NCBI GenBank assembly: GCA_003280025.1
Contig: QCGD01000001.1
Coordinates: 1 to 64,000 of the forward strand
Direction of reading: 5' to 3'
Source of the DNA: Prochlorococcus sp. AG-363-P06
Lineage (GTDB): Bacteria > Cyanobacteriota > Cyanobacteriia > PCC-6307 > Cyanobiaceae
DNA: 64,000 bases
Part shown: positions 50,523 through 58,201 of the stretch, one piece after another
How the letters are laid out: each line of letters opens with the position of its first letter
How positions within the stretch are numbered: the stretch's first letter is position 1
Made by a program: the position numbers and the translations under genes
Notes under the pieces: model-generated
Database searches by the model: none
Seen by the model: the letters and a program-made list of their open reading frames with translations, nothing else
Told to the model about the DNA's origin: nothing

Positions 50523-50957
50523 ATGGAATTCTCAGAAAAAAATCACATTTTAAAAGCATTCGGTAATGAAGATGATTTAGGCCCTCAAAGTAAACACCTT
50601 TTATTAGAGCTTTATAGATGTGAGGACGAAAAATTAAATGATGAATCGTTTTTACGTTGTATATTAAGCAATGCGGCGAAATTGGCTAATGCAACAGTAC
50701 TAAATCTTATAAGTAATAAATTTGAACCTCAGGGTGTTACAGCAATCGCTTTACTAGCTGAATCTCATATTTCAATACATACATGGCCAGAATCAAATTA
50801 TTCTGCAGTAGATATTTTTACATGTGGCCAAAATATGAAGCCAGAAAGAGCTAGTACATATTTAATTGAAGCTTTGATGGCTAAAGAACATCTCTTGCGT
50901 ATTATTAATCGAAATCCTCCTTCAACAGTTAATAACCAGACTAGAACTACAGTTTAG
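50523..50957 (+). CDS. speD: S-adenosylmethionine decarboxylase proenzyme
   Basis: A 144-residue SpeD for polyamine synthesis. The self-cleavage site lies in LLAESHISIHTWPE, where Glu80-Ser81 is cut and Ser81 becomes the pyruvoyl group; the DIFTCG segment is also conserved. It is the short prokaryotic class 1B type. It ends 9 bp before the convergent larE. Confidence 0.94.
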   Translation: MEFSEKNHILKAFGNEDDLGPQSKHLLLELYRCEDEKLNDESFLRCILSNAAKLANATVLNLISNKFEPQGVTAIALLAESHISIHTWPESNYSAVDIFTCGQNMKPERASTYLIEALMAKEHLLRIINRNPPSTVNNQTRTTV

Positions 50958-50966
50958 ATTTGTATG

Positions 50967-51791
50967 TTATCTATTTAATTTACCACTTATTAATCCTTCA
51001 AGATCTAGGCTCGTACAATTAAAACCTAAATTAGAGAAATATTGAACTATTTTATTAAAATCATAATTCTTAAAAAAATTTTCTAATTGATCTTTAGGGA
51101 TTTCTATTCTGGCTGTTGTACCTTGACATCTCACTCTCACTTCTGATAATCCACCTTTCTTTAAGTATTCTTCTGCCTTTTCAACCATTTTTAGTCTTTT
51201 ATTTGTTATTTCATACCCATAAGGAAATCTTGATGATAAGCAGGGTTGAGCAGGTTTGTCCCACCAAGGGAAGCCTAATGCTTTTGAAATATCCCTTATA
51301 TCTTTTTTAGTAAATTTAAATTTAGCCAGGGGAGAAATTACTCCGGCTTGTTTTGCTGCTTGAATTCCAGGCCTATAATCTGCAAGATCATCTAAATTAA
51401 CTCCATCTAAAACAATTTTGTAATTAAGTTTTGTAGATAAAAATGTTGTGTGCTTGTGAAGCTCTTTTTTGCATGCAAAACATCTATCTTTTGGGTTTTT
51501 ACTATAACCTATATGATCTAATTCTGATGTTTCAATTTCTAAATGTTTAATCCCAATCCATTTCGCTTGACTTCTTGCTTCTTCAAGTAGTGTTTTAGCT
51601 AAGGCAGGTGAAACACCTGTAATCGCAATTGCTTTGCTGCCTAATTGCTCGAAGGCCAATGAGGTTACCAATGTACTATCTACGCCACCTGAATAAGCGA
51701 CACACACACTATGAAGATTCTTGATATAACTCCTAATTGTATAAAGTTTTTCATTTTGTTCATCAGAGAGAATTTCTAGTTGATTGAACAT
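50967..51791 (-). CDS. larE: LarE-like ATP-dependent sacrificial sulfur transferase
   Basis: A 274-residue PP-loop protein. The ATP motif SGGVDS is at residues 34-39; KDRCFACKKEL holds Cys104 and Cys107, and PAQPCLSSRFPYG holds Cys184, the place of the sacrificial Cys in LarE. Known LarE enzymes add sulfur to the pyridinium precursor of the nickel-pincer cofactor of lactate racemase. No larA, larB or larC lies near, so it may act on another substrate. The pair CxxC plus a third Cys could support an Fe-S cluster instead of sacrifice; this is inference. Confidence 0.87.
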   Translation of the reverse strand: MFNQLEILSDEQNEKLYTIRSYIKNLHSVCVAYSGGVDSTLVTSLAFEQLGSKAIAITGVSPALAKTLLEEARSQAKWIGIKHLEIETSELDHIGYSKNPKDRCFACKKELHKHTTFLSTKLNYKIVLDGVNLDDLADYRPGIQAAKQAGVISPLAKFKFTKKDIRDISKALGFPWWDKPAQPCLSSRFPYGYEITNKRLKMVEKAEEYLKKGGLSEVRVRCQGTTARIEIPKDQLENFFKNYDFNKIVQYFSNLGFNCTSLDLEGLISGKLNR

Positions 51792-51896
51792 GCTAATGTC
51801 TTTAAAATTTAACGATATGAATAGGTTGAATTTATTATTAAATTTTTAATAATATTCATTTATTTATTTTAGATTAAATTTACTCACCTTGTTCAA

Positions 51897-53057
51897 TTGA
51901 CAAATACAAGTAGAAATAGAGGTATTGGAATTGTTACCGCAAGTGACAGCCAGGAAAGATCAAAAGGTCAACTTCATATTTATGATGGAGAAGGTAAAGG
52001 TAAGAGTCAGGCCGCTTTGGGAGTTGTGCTTAGAACAATAGGATTAGGAATATGCGAAAAAAGACAGTCAAGAGTTCTTTTACTCAGATTTCTGAAAGGT
52101 CCTGAGAGGGCATATGATGAAGATTCAGCAATAGAAGCATTGCAAAGAGGATTCCCACACTTGATTGATCATGTGAGAACAGGAAGATCAGAATTCTTTA
52201 ATGCTGAACAAGTGACAAAATTTGATATTTCCGAGGCAGAGAGAGGTTGGAATATTGCTAAAGGTGCAATTGCGAGCTCACTTTACTCAGTAGTTGTTCT
52301 AGATGAATTAAATCCAGTCCTGGATTTAGGAATGCTTGATATAGAGGAAGTTGTAAGTTCGTTACAAAATCGTCCTGATGGCTTGGAGATAATTATTACG
52401 GGAAGAGCAGCACCTTCCTCTTTAGTAAGAATATCTCAGCTTCATTCAGAAATGAGACCGCGTTTTAGAAGAGAGGTAAATTCAATAGGCAGGCAAATTA
52501 ATGGTTCTGGTGGAATTGAAATTTATACTGGCGAAGGAAAAGGTAAATCTACAAGTGCACTTGGTAAGGCTCTTCAAGCTATTGGCAAAGGAATATCTCA
52601 AGACAAGAGTCATAGGGTTTTAATTTTGCAATGGCTAAAAGGAGGTAATGGTTATACTGAGGACGCTGCTATAGATGCTTTGAGAGATAGTTATCCACAT
52701 TTAGTGGACCATTTGCGTTCCGGCAGAGATGCCATTGTATGGAGGGGGCAGCAAGAACCAATTGATTACGTTGAAGCTGAAAGAGCGTGGGAAATTGCTA
52801 AAGCGGCTATTCTTAGTGGTTTATATAAAACTATTATTTTGGATGAATTGAATCCAACTGTCGATTTAGAACTTTTACCAGTTGAATCAATTCATCAAAC
52901 TCTCTTAAAAAAACCTACAGAAACAGAGGTTGTTATTACTGGAAGATGTAAAAATGAACCTTCATACTTTGAACTTGCTGATGTGTACTCTGAGATGGTT
53001 TGTCATAAACATTATGCAAATGTTGGAGTCGATTTAAAAAGAGGAGTAGATTATTAA
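51897..53057 (+). CDS. Tandem CobO/BtuR-like corrinoid adenosyltransferase
   Basis: A 386-residue protein built from two copies of the same fold. Copy one has Walker A GEGKGKSQ (residues 31-38) and VVVLDELNPVLDLG; copy two has GEGKGKST (212-219) and TIILDELNPTVDLE. Each repeat also carries an ALxxxxPHLxDHxRxGR segment. The fold is that of CobO/BtuR, which adenosylates cob(I)alamin; Prochlorococcus makes pseudocobalamin. Whether both halves bind ATP is open, but both P-loops look intact. The start is TTG 51897. Confidence 0.88.
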   Translation: MTNTSRNRGIGIVTASDSQERSKGQLHIYDGEGKGKSQAALGVVLRTIGLGICEKRQSRVLLLRFLKGPERAYDEDSAIEALQRGFPHLIDHVRTGRSEFFNAEQVTKFDISEAERGWNIAKGAIASSLYSVVVLDELNPVLDLGMLDIEEVVSSLQNRPDGLEIIITGRAAPSSLVRISQLHSEMRPRFRREVNSIGRQINGSGGIEIYTGEGKGKSTSALGKALQAIGKGISQDKSHRVLILQWLKGGNGYTEDAAIDALRDSYPHLVDHLRSGRDAIVWRGQQEPIDYVEAERAWEIAKAAILSGLYKTIILDELNPTVDLELLPVESIHQTLLKKPTETEVVITGRCKNEPSYFELADVYSEMVCHKHYANVGVDLKRGVDY

Positions 53058-53072
53058 AATATCCTAAAAGTT

Positions 53073-54239
53073 TTAGTTGATTATACTTTGTTGCATCTTT
53101 TCAATGCCACCTTCGATTGATCTTGATTGAATACTAAATTTTGACAAAAGCTTTGCAGCTTTTTCAGAACGTTTCCCCAATTGACATAAAGTAAAAACCT
53201 CTTTCATTAAACTTTCTTTTTTAATAAATTCTAAATTAGGTTTTTGGTCTAGATTCCTAAGTGGGATAGATATAGAACCTTCAATAGATGAATTAGAGAA
53301 TTCTTCATTTTCTCTAACATCTATTAGAAGTATTTTGTCTGGTTGTTGTTTATATAAACTCTTAAATTCTTTGGCATTTATTCTCGCAATTTCAATATTA
53401 TGATTCGAACAATCTGTGTCGTTGTAAAAATCAGCGAACTGAGCAAGATTTTTGATTGTTTTATATGCCTTATCAGCTTTTAAATTTAATTTTTTTATTT
53501 TCATAGTTAATAGATTAAAAATCAAAATTTTTCCATCAAGAATTTCACCTTTTTCAAGGATAATTTTAATTATTTCATTGCTTTGCAGAATTCCTATAAG
53601 GCCAGTTGAAACTCCAATAACCCCAAATTCCTCGCAGCTAGGGACACTTGTTTTTGAAGGAGATTCAGGAAGCAAGTCTCTTAAATTAGGACTATCTTCA
53701 AAAAGGTTGAAAACACTTACTTGGCCTTCAAAGCCTTGAACACTTCCAAAAACTAAAGGTTTGTTAAGTATTAAACAAGCATCATTGATTAAATATCGAG
53801 TACCAAAGTTATCTGAGCAATCACAAATCACATCAAAATCTTTAAGAATATCAAGCACATTATCTGGATTAATTCTTTCTTGAAAAGTTAATACTTGAGG
53901 ATTAGGATTTAATCTTTGAATTCTTTCTTGGGCAGAATCAATTTTCAGATTATCAACAGTATCTGTTTCATGAATGATTTGTCTCTGGAGATTAGACTTC
54001 TCAACTTGATCATTATCAACTATCCCAATTTTACCTACTCCAGCGGCTGCTAGATAAAGTAAAACAGATGATCCAAGACCTCCTGCTCCAATACATATTA
54101 CTGAGCTATTTTTTAGTTTTAATTGACCTGCAATCCCTATCTCCTGAAGAGTTAAATGTTTTTGGTATCTTTCTTTTTCCTCTATACTTAAGAAATTAAA
54201 TTTGAAATCTTTTGATATTTTCATTAACTTAATTTTCAA
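53073..54239 (-). CDS. moeB: MoeB/ThiF-type E1 enzyme with C-terminal rhodanese domain
   Basis: A 388-residue protein that would activate a ubiquitin-like sulfur carrier (MoaD or ThiS) by adenylation and pass it sulfur. The E1 domain (1-250) has RYQKHLTLQEIG, CIGAGGLGSSVLLYLAAAGVG, DNDQVEKSNLQRQ, a catalytic-type Cys in PSCEEFGVIGV and CDCSDNFGTRYLIND. Both zinc CxxC pairs of MoeB are absent. The rhodanese part (about 285-388) has LIDVRENEEF and the active Cys in CQLGKRSEKAA. The layout is that of MoeZ-like fusions. Confidence 0.9.
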   Translation of the reverse strand: MKIKLMKISKDFKFNFLSIEEKERYQKHLTLQEIGIAGQLKLKNSSVICIGAGGLGSSVLLYLAAAGVGKIGIVDNDQVEKSNLQRQIIHETDTVDNLKIDSAQERIQRLNPNPQVLTFQERINPDNVLDILKDFDVICDCSDNFGTRYLINDACLILNKPLVFGSVQGFEGQVSVFNLFEDSPNLRDLLPESPSKTSVPSCEEFGVIGVSTGLIGILQSNEIIKIILEKGEILDGKILIFNLLTMKIKKLNLKADKAYKTIKNLAQFADFYNDTDCSNHNIEIARINAKEFKSLYKQQPDKILLIDVRENEEFSNSSIEGSISIPLRNLDQKPNLEFIKKESLMKEVFTLCQLGKRSEKAAKLLSKFSIQSRSIEGGIEKMQQSIIN

Positions 54240-54478
54240 AACCTCTATAGAAAATATAATAATTTAAATCAAAAAATAGCATTTTAAATTTTTCTATTTA
54301 TGAGCTTTTTTAATATTTATGTTAGAACTAGGAAACATTTTGAAGTTTTTGTAAATCCTATTTCAGCTTAAATATCTTAAAAATCTATATATACCAATAC
54401 ATCTTAAAAAATACAAAATGTTTCGGTTCGGAATTACGCATAACAAAAAGGTAGTCAACAGACGTTTTTTCCGATACT

Positions 54479-54511
54479 GTCTGGTTCATATATAATAATT
54501 TGCCACCAGAC
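54479..54511 (+). promoter_or_regulatory. Putative promoter with flanking inverted repeat upstream of the CAAD gene
   Basis: A 7-bp inverted repeat, GTCTGGT (54479-54485) and ACCAGAC (54505-54511), flanks a good -10 hexamer TATAAT at 54491-54496. Transcription would then begin near 54503, about 14 bp before the ATG. A protein bound to the repeat would cover the promoter, so it looks like an operator. Which factor would bind is unknown. Confidence 0.45.
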
Positions 54512-54516
54512 TGTTC

Positions 54517-54882
54517 ATGAGTGACAACACTTCCGAGTCAAATCAAGACTCTGGCTCCGATACAAGCACTGAAAACAAAAGTTTTTCTGAGAAGTATTCT
54601 GATGTAATGGGAAAAGTCAACGAAACTCTTGGAAATGTTGATTGGACCCAAATGGGGAAATACGGTAAAGCGGCAGGTATTGTTGCTGTTGTCGTTATTG
54701 CCCAAATAATAATTAAAATTGTTATTGACACAATCAACTTCTTCCCAATTCTTCCAGGTTTACTAGAACTCTTAGGCGTTGTAGTTGTTGGTCAATGGAG
54801 TTGGCAAAATCTTCGCACGAGTGAAAATCGTGAAGCAGTTCTAAATAAGGTTCAAAATCTTAAAAAGACATACTTAGGATAA
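54517..54882 (+). CDS. CAAD-domain (CURT1-like) membrane protein
   Basis: A 121-residue protein with a Ser/Asp/Glu-rich, probably disordered N-terminus (1-30), an amphipathic stretch, then two hydrophobic segments (about 52-72 and 75-92), and a helical tail with RTSENREAVLNKVQNLKK. This layout and the LLGVVVVGQWSWQNL segment match the CAAD domain, related to plant CURT1 proteins that bend thylakoid edges. It probably sits in the thylakoid membrane. A 277 bp gap upstream holds a likely promoter with an inverted repeat. Confidence 0.85.
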   Translation: MSDNTSESNQDSGSDTSTENKSFSEKYSDVMGKVNETLGNVDWTQMGKYGKAAGIVAVVVIAQIIIKIVIDTINFFPILPGLLELLGVVVVGQWSWQNLRTSENREAVLNKVQNLKKTYLG

Positions 54883-54889
54883 CTCTAGA

Positions 54890-55768
54890 TTACAGGGTCA
54901 TTATTCTTTGTACATAGTCTTGAACTTGATGAATATATGAACCTCCAAACATATTGGCATGATTCAATATGTGATAAAAATTATATATAATAACTCTTTT
55001 TTCGAATCCTTTTTTTAGTGGAATAATTTTATGATACTCTTCATAAAATTCTCTATTAAAACCTCCAAATAATCTCGTCATTGCAATATCGACTTCACTA
55101 TCAGCCCACCAAGATGCGGGGTCAAATATAACACCCTTACCATTTTGTTTTATACCTTTGTTTCCTGACCATAGATCACCGTGAACAAGGGAATTCATTG
55201 GTTTATGTGTAAGAAGTTCTGATTTAATTTTTTCTTTAATTTTATTTTTAGTTTTTATGTCTAAGAAATTATGTTTAAGGATTGATAATTGAGGCTCAAT
55301 TCTTAAGTTAATAAAACAATCTATCCAATTATTTTCCCATCCTCTTTCTTGCTGTGTAAGACCAATAAAACCTTCAACAGGATATCCGAATTTAGTTGGA
55401 TTAGACTCATTAGATTTCAAATGCATTTCTCCCAAGCCTTTACCTAGTTTTGTTTGATCACTGTTTTGCATATCAATCCATTCCATCACAAGTATTTCTA
55501 CATCTAAAACTTCTAAATATGCAATCACTTTAGGAATATTTAGGTTTTCTTCATTAATATTTTCTTGCAGATTTCGAAGACAATATTCTTCAAATTTAAG
55601 AAATTTTCTTGGTCTTTTATTTCTTTTAAGAAAGAATTTATTGTTTTTGAATTCTATTCCCCATGAGTTATGAATATCACCTCCATATATTTGTTTAATA
55701 CTTTTTGGATAGCTCGTGCCTAATTTATGACAAATTTCGCTAACTTCAATATTAGATAAATTTTCCAT
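54890..55768 (-). CDS. Fructosamine kinase-family protein
   Basis: A 292-residue kinase-fold protein. The catalytic loop reads SLVHGDLWSGNKG and the metal Asp is in GVIFDPASWWADSEVDIAMT, both typical of fructosamine-3-kinase-like proteins; the N-lobe has a Lys in FFLKRNKRPRKFLKFEEY. Members phosphorylate sugars attached to proteins or small amines and so reverse glycation. Substrate here is unproven. Its ATG is only 4 bp from that of the divergent crtD-like gene. Confidence 0.9.
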   Translation of the reverse strand: MENLSNIEVSEICHKLGTSYPKSIKQIYGGDIHNSWGIEFKNNKFFLKRNKRPRKFLKFEEYCLRNLQENINEENLNIPKVIAYLEVLDVEILVMEWIDMQNSDQTKLGKGLGEMHLKSNESNPTKFGYPVEGFIGLTQQERGWENNWIDCFINLRIEPQLSILKHNFLDIKTKNKIKEKIKSELLTHKPMNSLVHGDLWSGNKGIKQNGKGVIFDPASWWADSEVDIAMTRLFGGFNREFYEEYHKIIPLKKGFEKRVIIYNFYHILNHANMFGGSYIHQVQDYVQRIMTL

Positions 55769-55772
55769 TTCA

Positions 55773-57278
55773 ATGAGTAAGACTGAAGTTTTGGTAGTTG
55801 GTGCTGGTATAGCGGGATTAACCTCAGCTGCAATTTTATCAAAATTAGGTTTTTCAGTTACGTTAATTGAGTCTCATACTCAATCAGGAGGGTGTGCAGG
55901 TACTTTTAAAAGAAAAAATTATGTTTTTGATGTTGGAGCGACTCAAGTTGCTGGTCTAGAGATTGGAGGGATACATTCAAAAATTTTTGATTTTCTTGAA
56001 ATTAAAATTCCTGAAGCAACTATTTTGGATCCAGCTTGCATTGTTGATTTAAAAGATGGTAGCAGCCCAATACCTATTTGGTATAAAAAAAACGAATGGA
56101 TTGTTGAGAGGGAAATTCAGTTTCCAGGAAGTCGTAAATTTTGGCAACTTTGTTCTTTAATACACCAAAGTAATTGGACCTTTGCTAATAATAATCCTGT
56201 ATTACCAATTACTAATCTTTGGGATTTTTCTCAACTTATAAGAGCATTGGCTCCATTAAATTTAATAACAGGGATATTACTTAAATCCACTGTATTTGAT
56301 CTCTTACGTATTTGCGGTTTATCTAAGAATGAGAGGCTGATTAAGTTTCTCAATTTGCAATTAAAGCTCTATTCCCAAGAAGATGTTTACAATACTGCAG
56401 CTTTATATGGCTCTACAGTTCTCCAAATTTCTCAAGAGCCGCATGGACTATGGCATATGAACAAATCTATGCAGTCTTTAAGTAAAGCATTAGAAGATTC
56501 ATTATATGAAACTGGAGCTAAGATAATTTTTGGACAAGAAGTAAATTCTATAAATTTTGATGATCAAAAAAAGTGTTGGAAAGTATTTGCTAAATCTAAA
56601 AACAGTTATATTGAATATCATGCAAATGATCTAGTTTATACTCCACCCCCACAATCTTTACTAAAGCATCTAAAGGATCTTTTAAGTAAAAACCAAAGTT
56701 ATAAAAATCGTTTAACAACTTTACCTGATTCTTCAGGAGCTTTAGTTTTTTATTCCGCATTAAAAAAAATACATATAAAAACAATCTCTTCTAATCATTA
56801 TCAATTTGTTTCCAATGAATTAGGATCACTTTTTGTTTCCATCAGTAAAGAGGGTGATGGGAGAGCACCTAAAGGGGAAATTACTTTAATAGCTAGCCTT
56901 TTTACTAAGACAAAATATTGGTTTAATTTAGACAAAACGCATTATATAGAGAAAAAAAATGAGTATCTCAAAAAAATCTCTTTTGAGTTGGAAAGTCAAT
57001 TTAATATTGCCTCTGAAAATTGGCTCCATAGGGAATTAGCAACTCCGTTAGGATTTGAAAAATGGACTAATAGGCCAAATGGAATTGTAGGAGGTTTAGG
57101 CCAAGATCCTGATATCTTTGGATTATTTGGATTATCAAGTAGAACACCCTTCCAAGGTTTATGGTTATGTGGAGATTCAATTTATCCTGGTGAAGGAACA
57201 GCAGGTGTTAGTCAGTCTGCTTTAATGGTCTCCAGGCAAATTTTAGCCTCTAAAGGAATCTATAATTTTAATTTATAA
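55773..57278 (+). CDS. crtD: CrtD/CrtH-like carotenoid desaturase or isomerase (FAD amine oxidase fold)
   Basis: A 501-residue flavoprotein with the dinucleotide-binding start VVGAGIAGLTSAAILSK, then GGCAGTFKRKNYVFDVGATQ and a C-terminal FAD segment GLWLCGDSIYPGEGTAGVSQSA. It belongs to the CrtI-like family. The GGCAGTF start resembles cyanobacterial CrtD (C-3',4' desaturase) more than CrtH prolycopene isomerase, but the two are close. Prochlorococcus is not known for the myxoxanthophyll that CrtD serves elsewhere, so its substrate may differ. It overlaps the end of tyrA by 11 bp. Confidence 0.78.
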   Translation: MSKTEVLVVGAGIAGLTSAAILSKLGFSVTLIESHTQSGGCAGTFKRKNYVFDVGATQVAGLEIGGIHSKIFDFLEIKIPEATILDPACIVDLKDGSSPIPIWYKKNEWIVEREIQFPGSRKFWQLCSLIHQSNWTFANNNPVLPITNLWDFSQLIRALAPLNLITGILLKSTVFDLLRICGLSKNERLIKFLNLQLKLYSQEDVYNTAALYGSTVLQISQEPHGLWHMNKSMQSLSKALEDSLYETGAKIIFGQEVNSINFDDQKKCWKVFAKSKNSYIEYHANDLVYTPPPQSLLKHLKDLLSKNQSYKNRLTTLPDSSGALVFYSALKKIHIKTISSNHYQFVSNELGSLFVSISKEGDGRAPKGEITLIASLFTKTKYWFNLDKTHYIEKKNEYLKKISFELESQFNIASENWLHRELATPLGFEKWTNRPNGIVGGLGQDPDIFGLFGLSSRTPFQGLWLCGDSIYPGEGTAGVSQSALMVSRQILASKGIYNFNL

Positions 57279-58107
57279 AACTTGTCCTTATATTTTTTGC
57301 TTGTGAAAGTTTTTTATAAAGTGATTCCCAATTTTTATCTTTGATAAGTGATTCAAATTCGTTAATTTTATTCTTAAATTCCTTTATTGAATTTAGAATA
57401 TTAGTCTGATTATTAATAGCTAAATCAAGACCTAATTGAGGGTTGCCACCTCCAACTCTTGTTGTGTCAGTAAATCCCGAAGCTGCAAGTTTTTGAGTTA
57501 ATCTTAGTAAGGAATTATCTTTTTCCTTGTGGGCAGTTTCTATTAGGGCAGAAGCTAAAAATATAGGCAAATGAGAAATTAAAGAAACTGCTTCATCATG
57601 TTCTGATGGCGATGCTTTGCAAATTTCACATCCCATGGAAGTAATTAGTTTGGAAAGTGTATTAACAGCATTCAAATTACTATTTGATGTAGGCGTAATA
57701 ATCCATTTTGTATTATTTAATAGATCTTCAAAACCTGAATCAACTCCTTTTTGTTCTGTACCTGCCATTGGATGTGATCCAATAAATAAAGGATGTATTT
57801 TTTCCCATGTATTTATTATTTGTTTTTTAATGGAGCCAACATCGGTTACTATTGAATCTCTTGGAATTGCCTGTATTAATTCATTAGAAGGTTTTATTAA
57901 ATCTTTAATAGGCAATGCCAAAATTATGAGCGAACATTCCTTTAATATTTCTAAATCGCAACTAATAACATTTGCAAGGTTTCGTTCTTTGGCTTTTTTT
58001 TCATTAAGTTCATTATTTGTGACTCCATAAATGGTGTGTTTTAAACTTTGGAGCTTTAATCCTAATGAACCTCCAATTAGTCCTAATCCTACTATTCCTA
58101 TTTTCAT
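57268..58107 (-). CDS. tyrA: Prephenate/arogenate dehydrogenase TyrA
   Basis: A 279-residue NAD(P)-dependent dehydrogenase of tyrosine synthesis. It has the nucleotide fold KIGIVGLGLIGGSLGLKL, the segment VTDVGSIKKQII, and the substrate segment GSHPMAGTEQKGVDSG with conserved His and Gly. The helical C-terminal dimer domain has SHLPIFLASALIETA. Cyanobacterial enzymes usually prefer arogenate and NADP; sequence alone does not prove it. It is not fused to chorismate mutase. Confidence 0.94.
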   Translation of the reverse strand: MKIGIVGLGLIGGSLGLKLQSLKHTIYGVTNNELNEKKAKERNLANVISCDLEILKECSLIILALPIKDLIKPSNELIQAIPRDSIVTDVGSIKKQIINTWEKIHPLFIGSHPMAGTEQKGVDSGFEDLLNNTKWIITPTSNSNLNAVNTLSKLITSMGCEICKASPSEHDEAVSLISHLPIFLASALIETAHKEKDNSLLRLTQKLAASGFTDTTRVGGGNPQLGLDLAINNQTNILNSIKEFKNKINEFESLIKDKNWESLYKKLSQAKNIRTSFIN

Positions 58108-58201
58108 TGATTTATTAATTTGAGGCTTTCTGATATTGATAACAATTTTTTGTATATTAGAGTCATAATTTTTTGTGAATTTGATATTAAATGAATTATA
58201 A

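Noticed and set aside
54300-54371. 23-codon frame in the gap before the CAAD gene
   Set aside because: Too short, no ribosome site, no recognisable pattern; expected by chance in AT-rich DNA.
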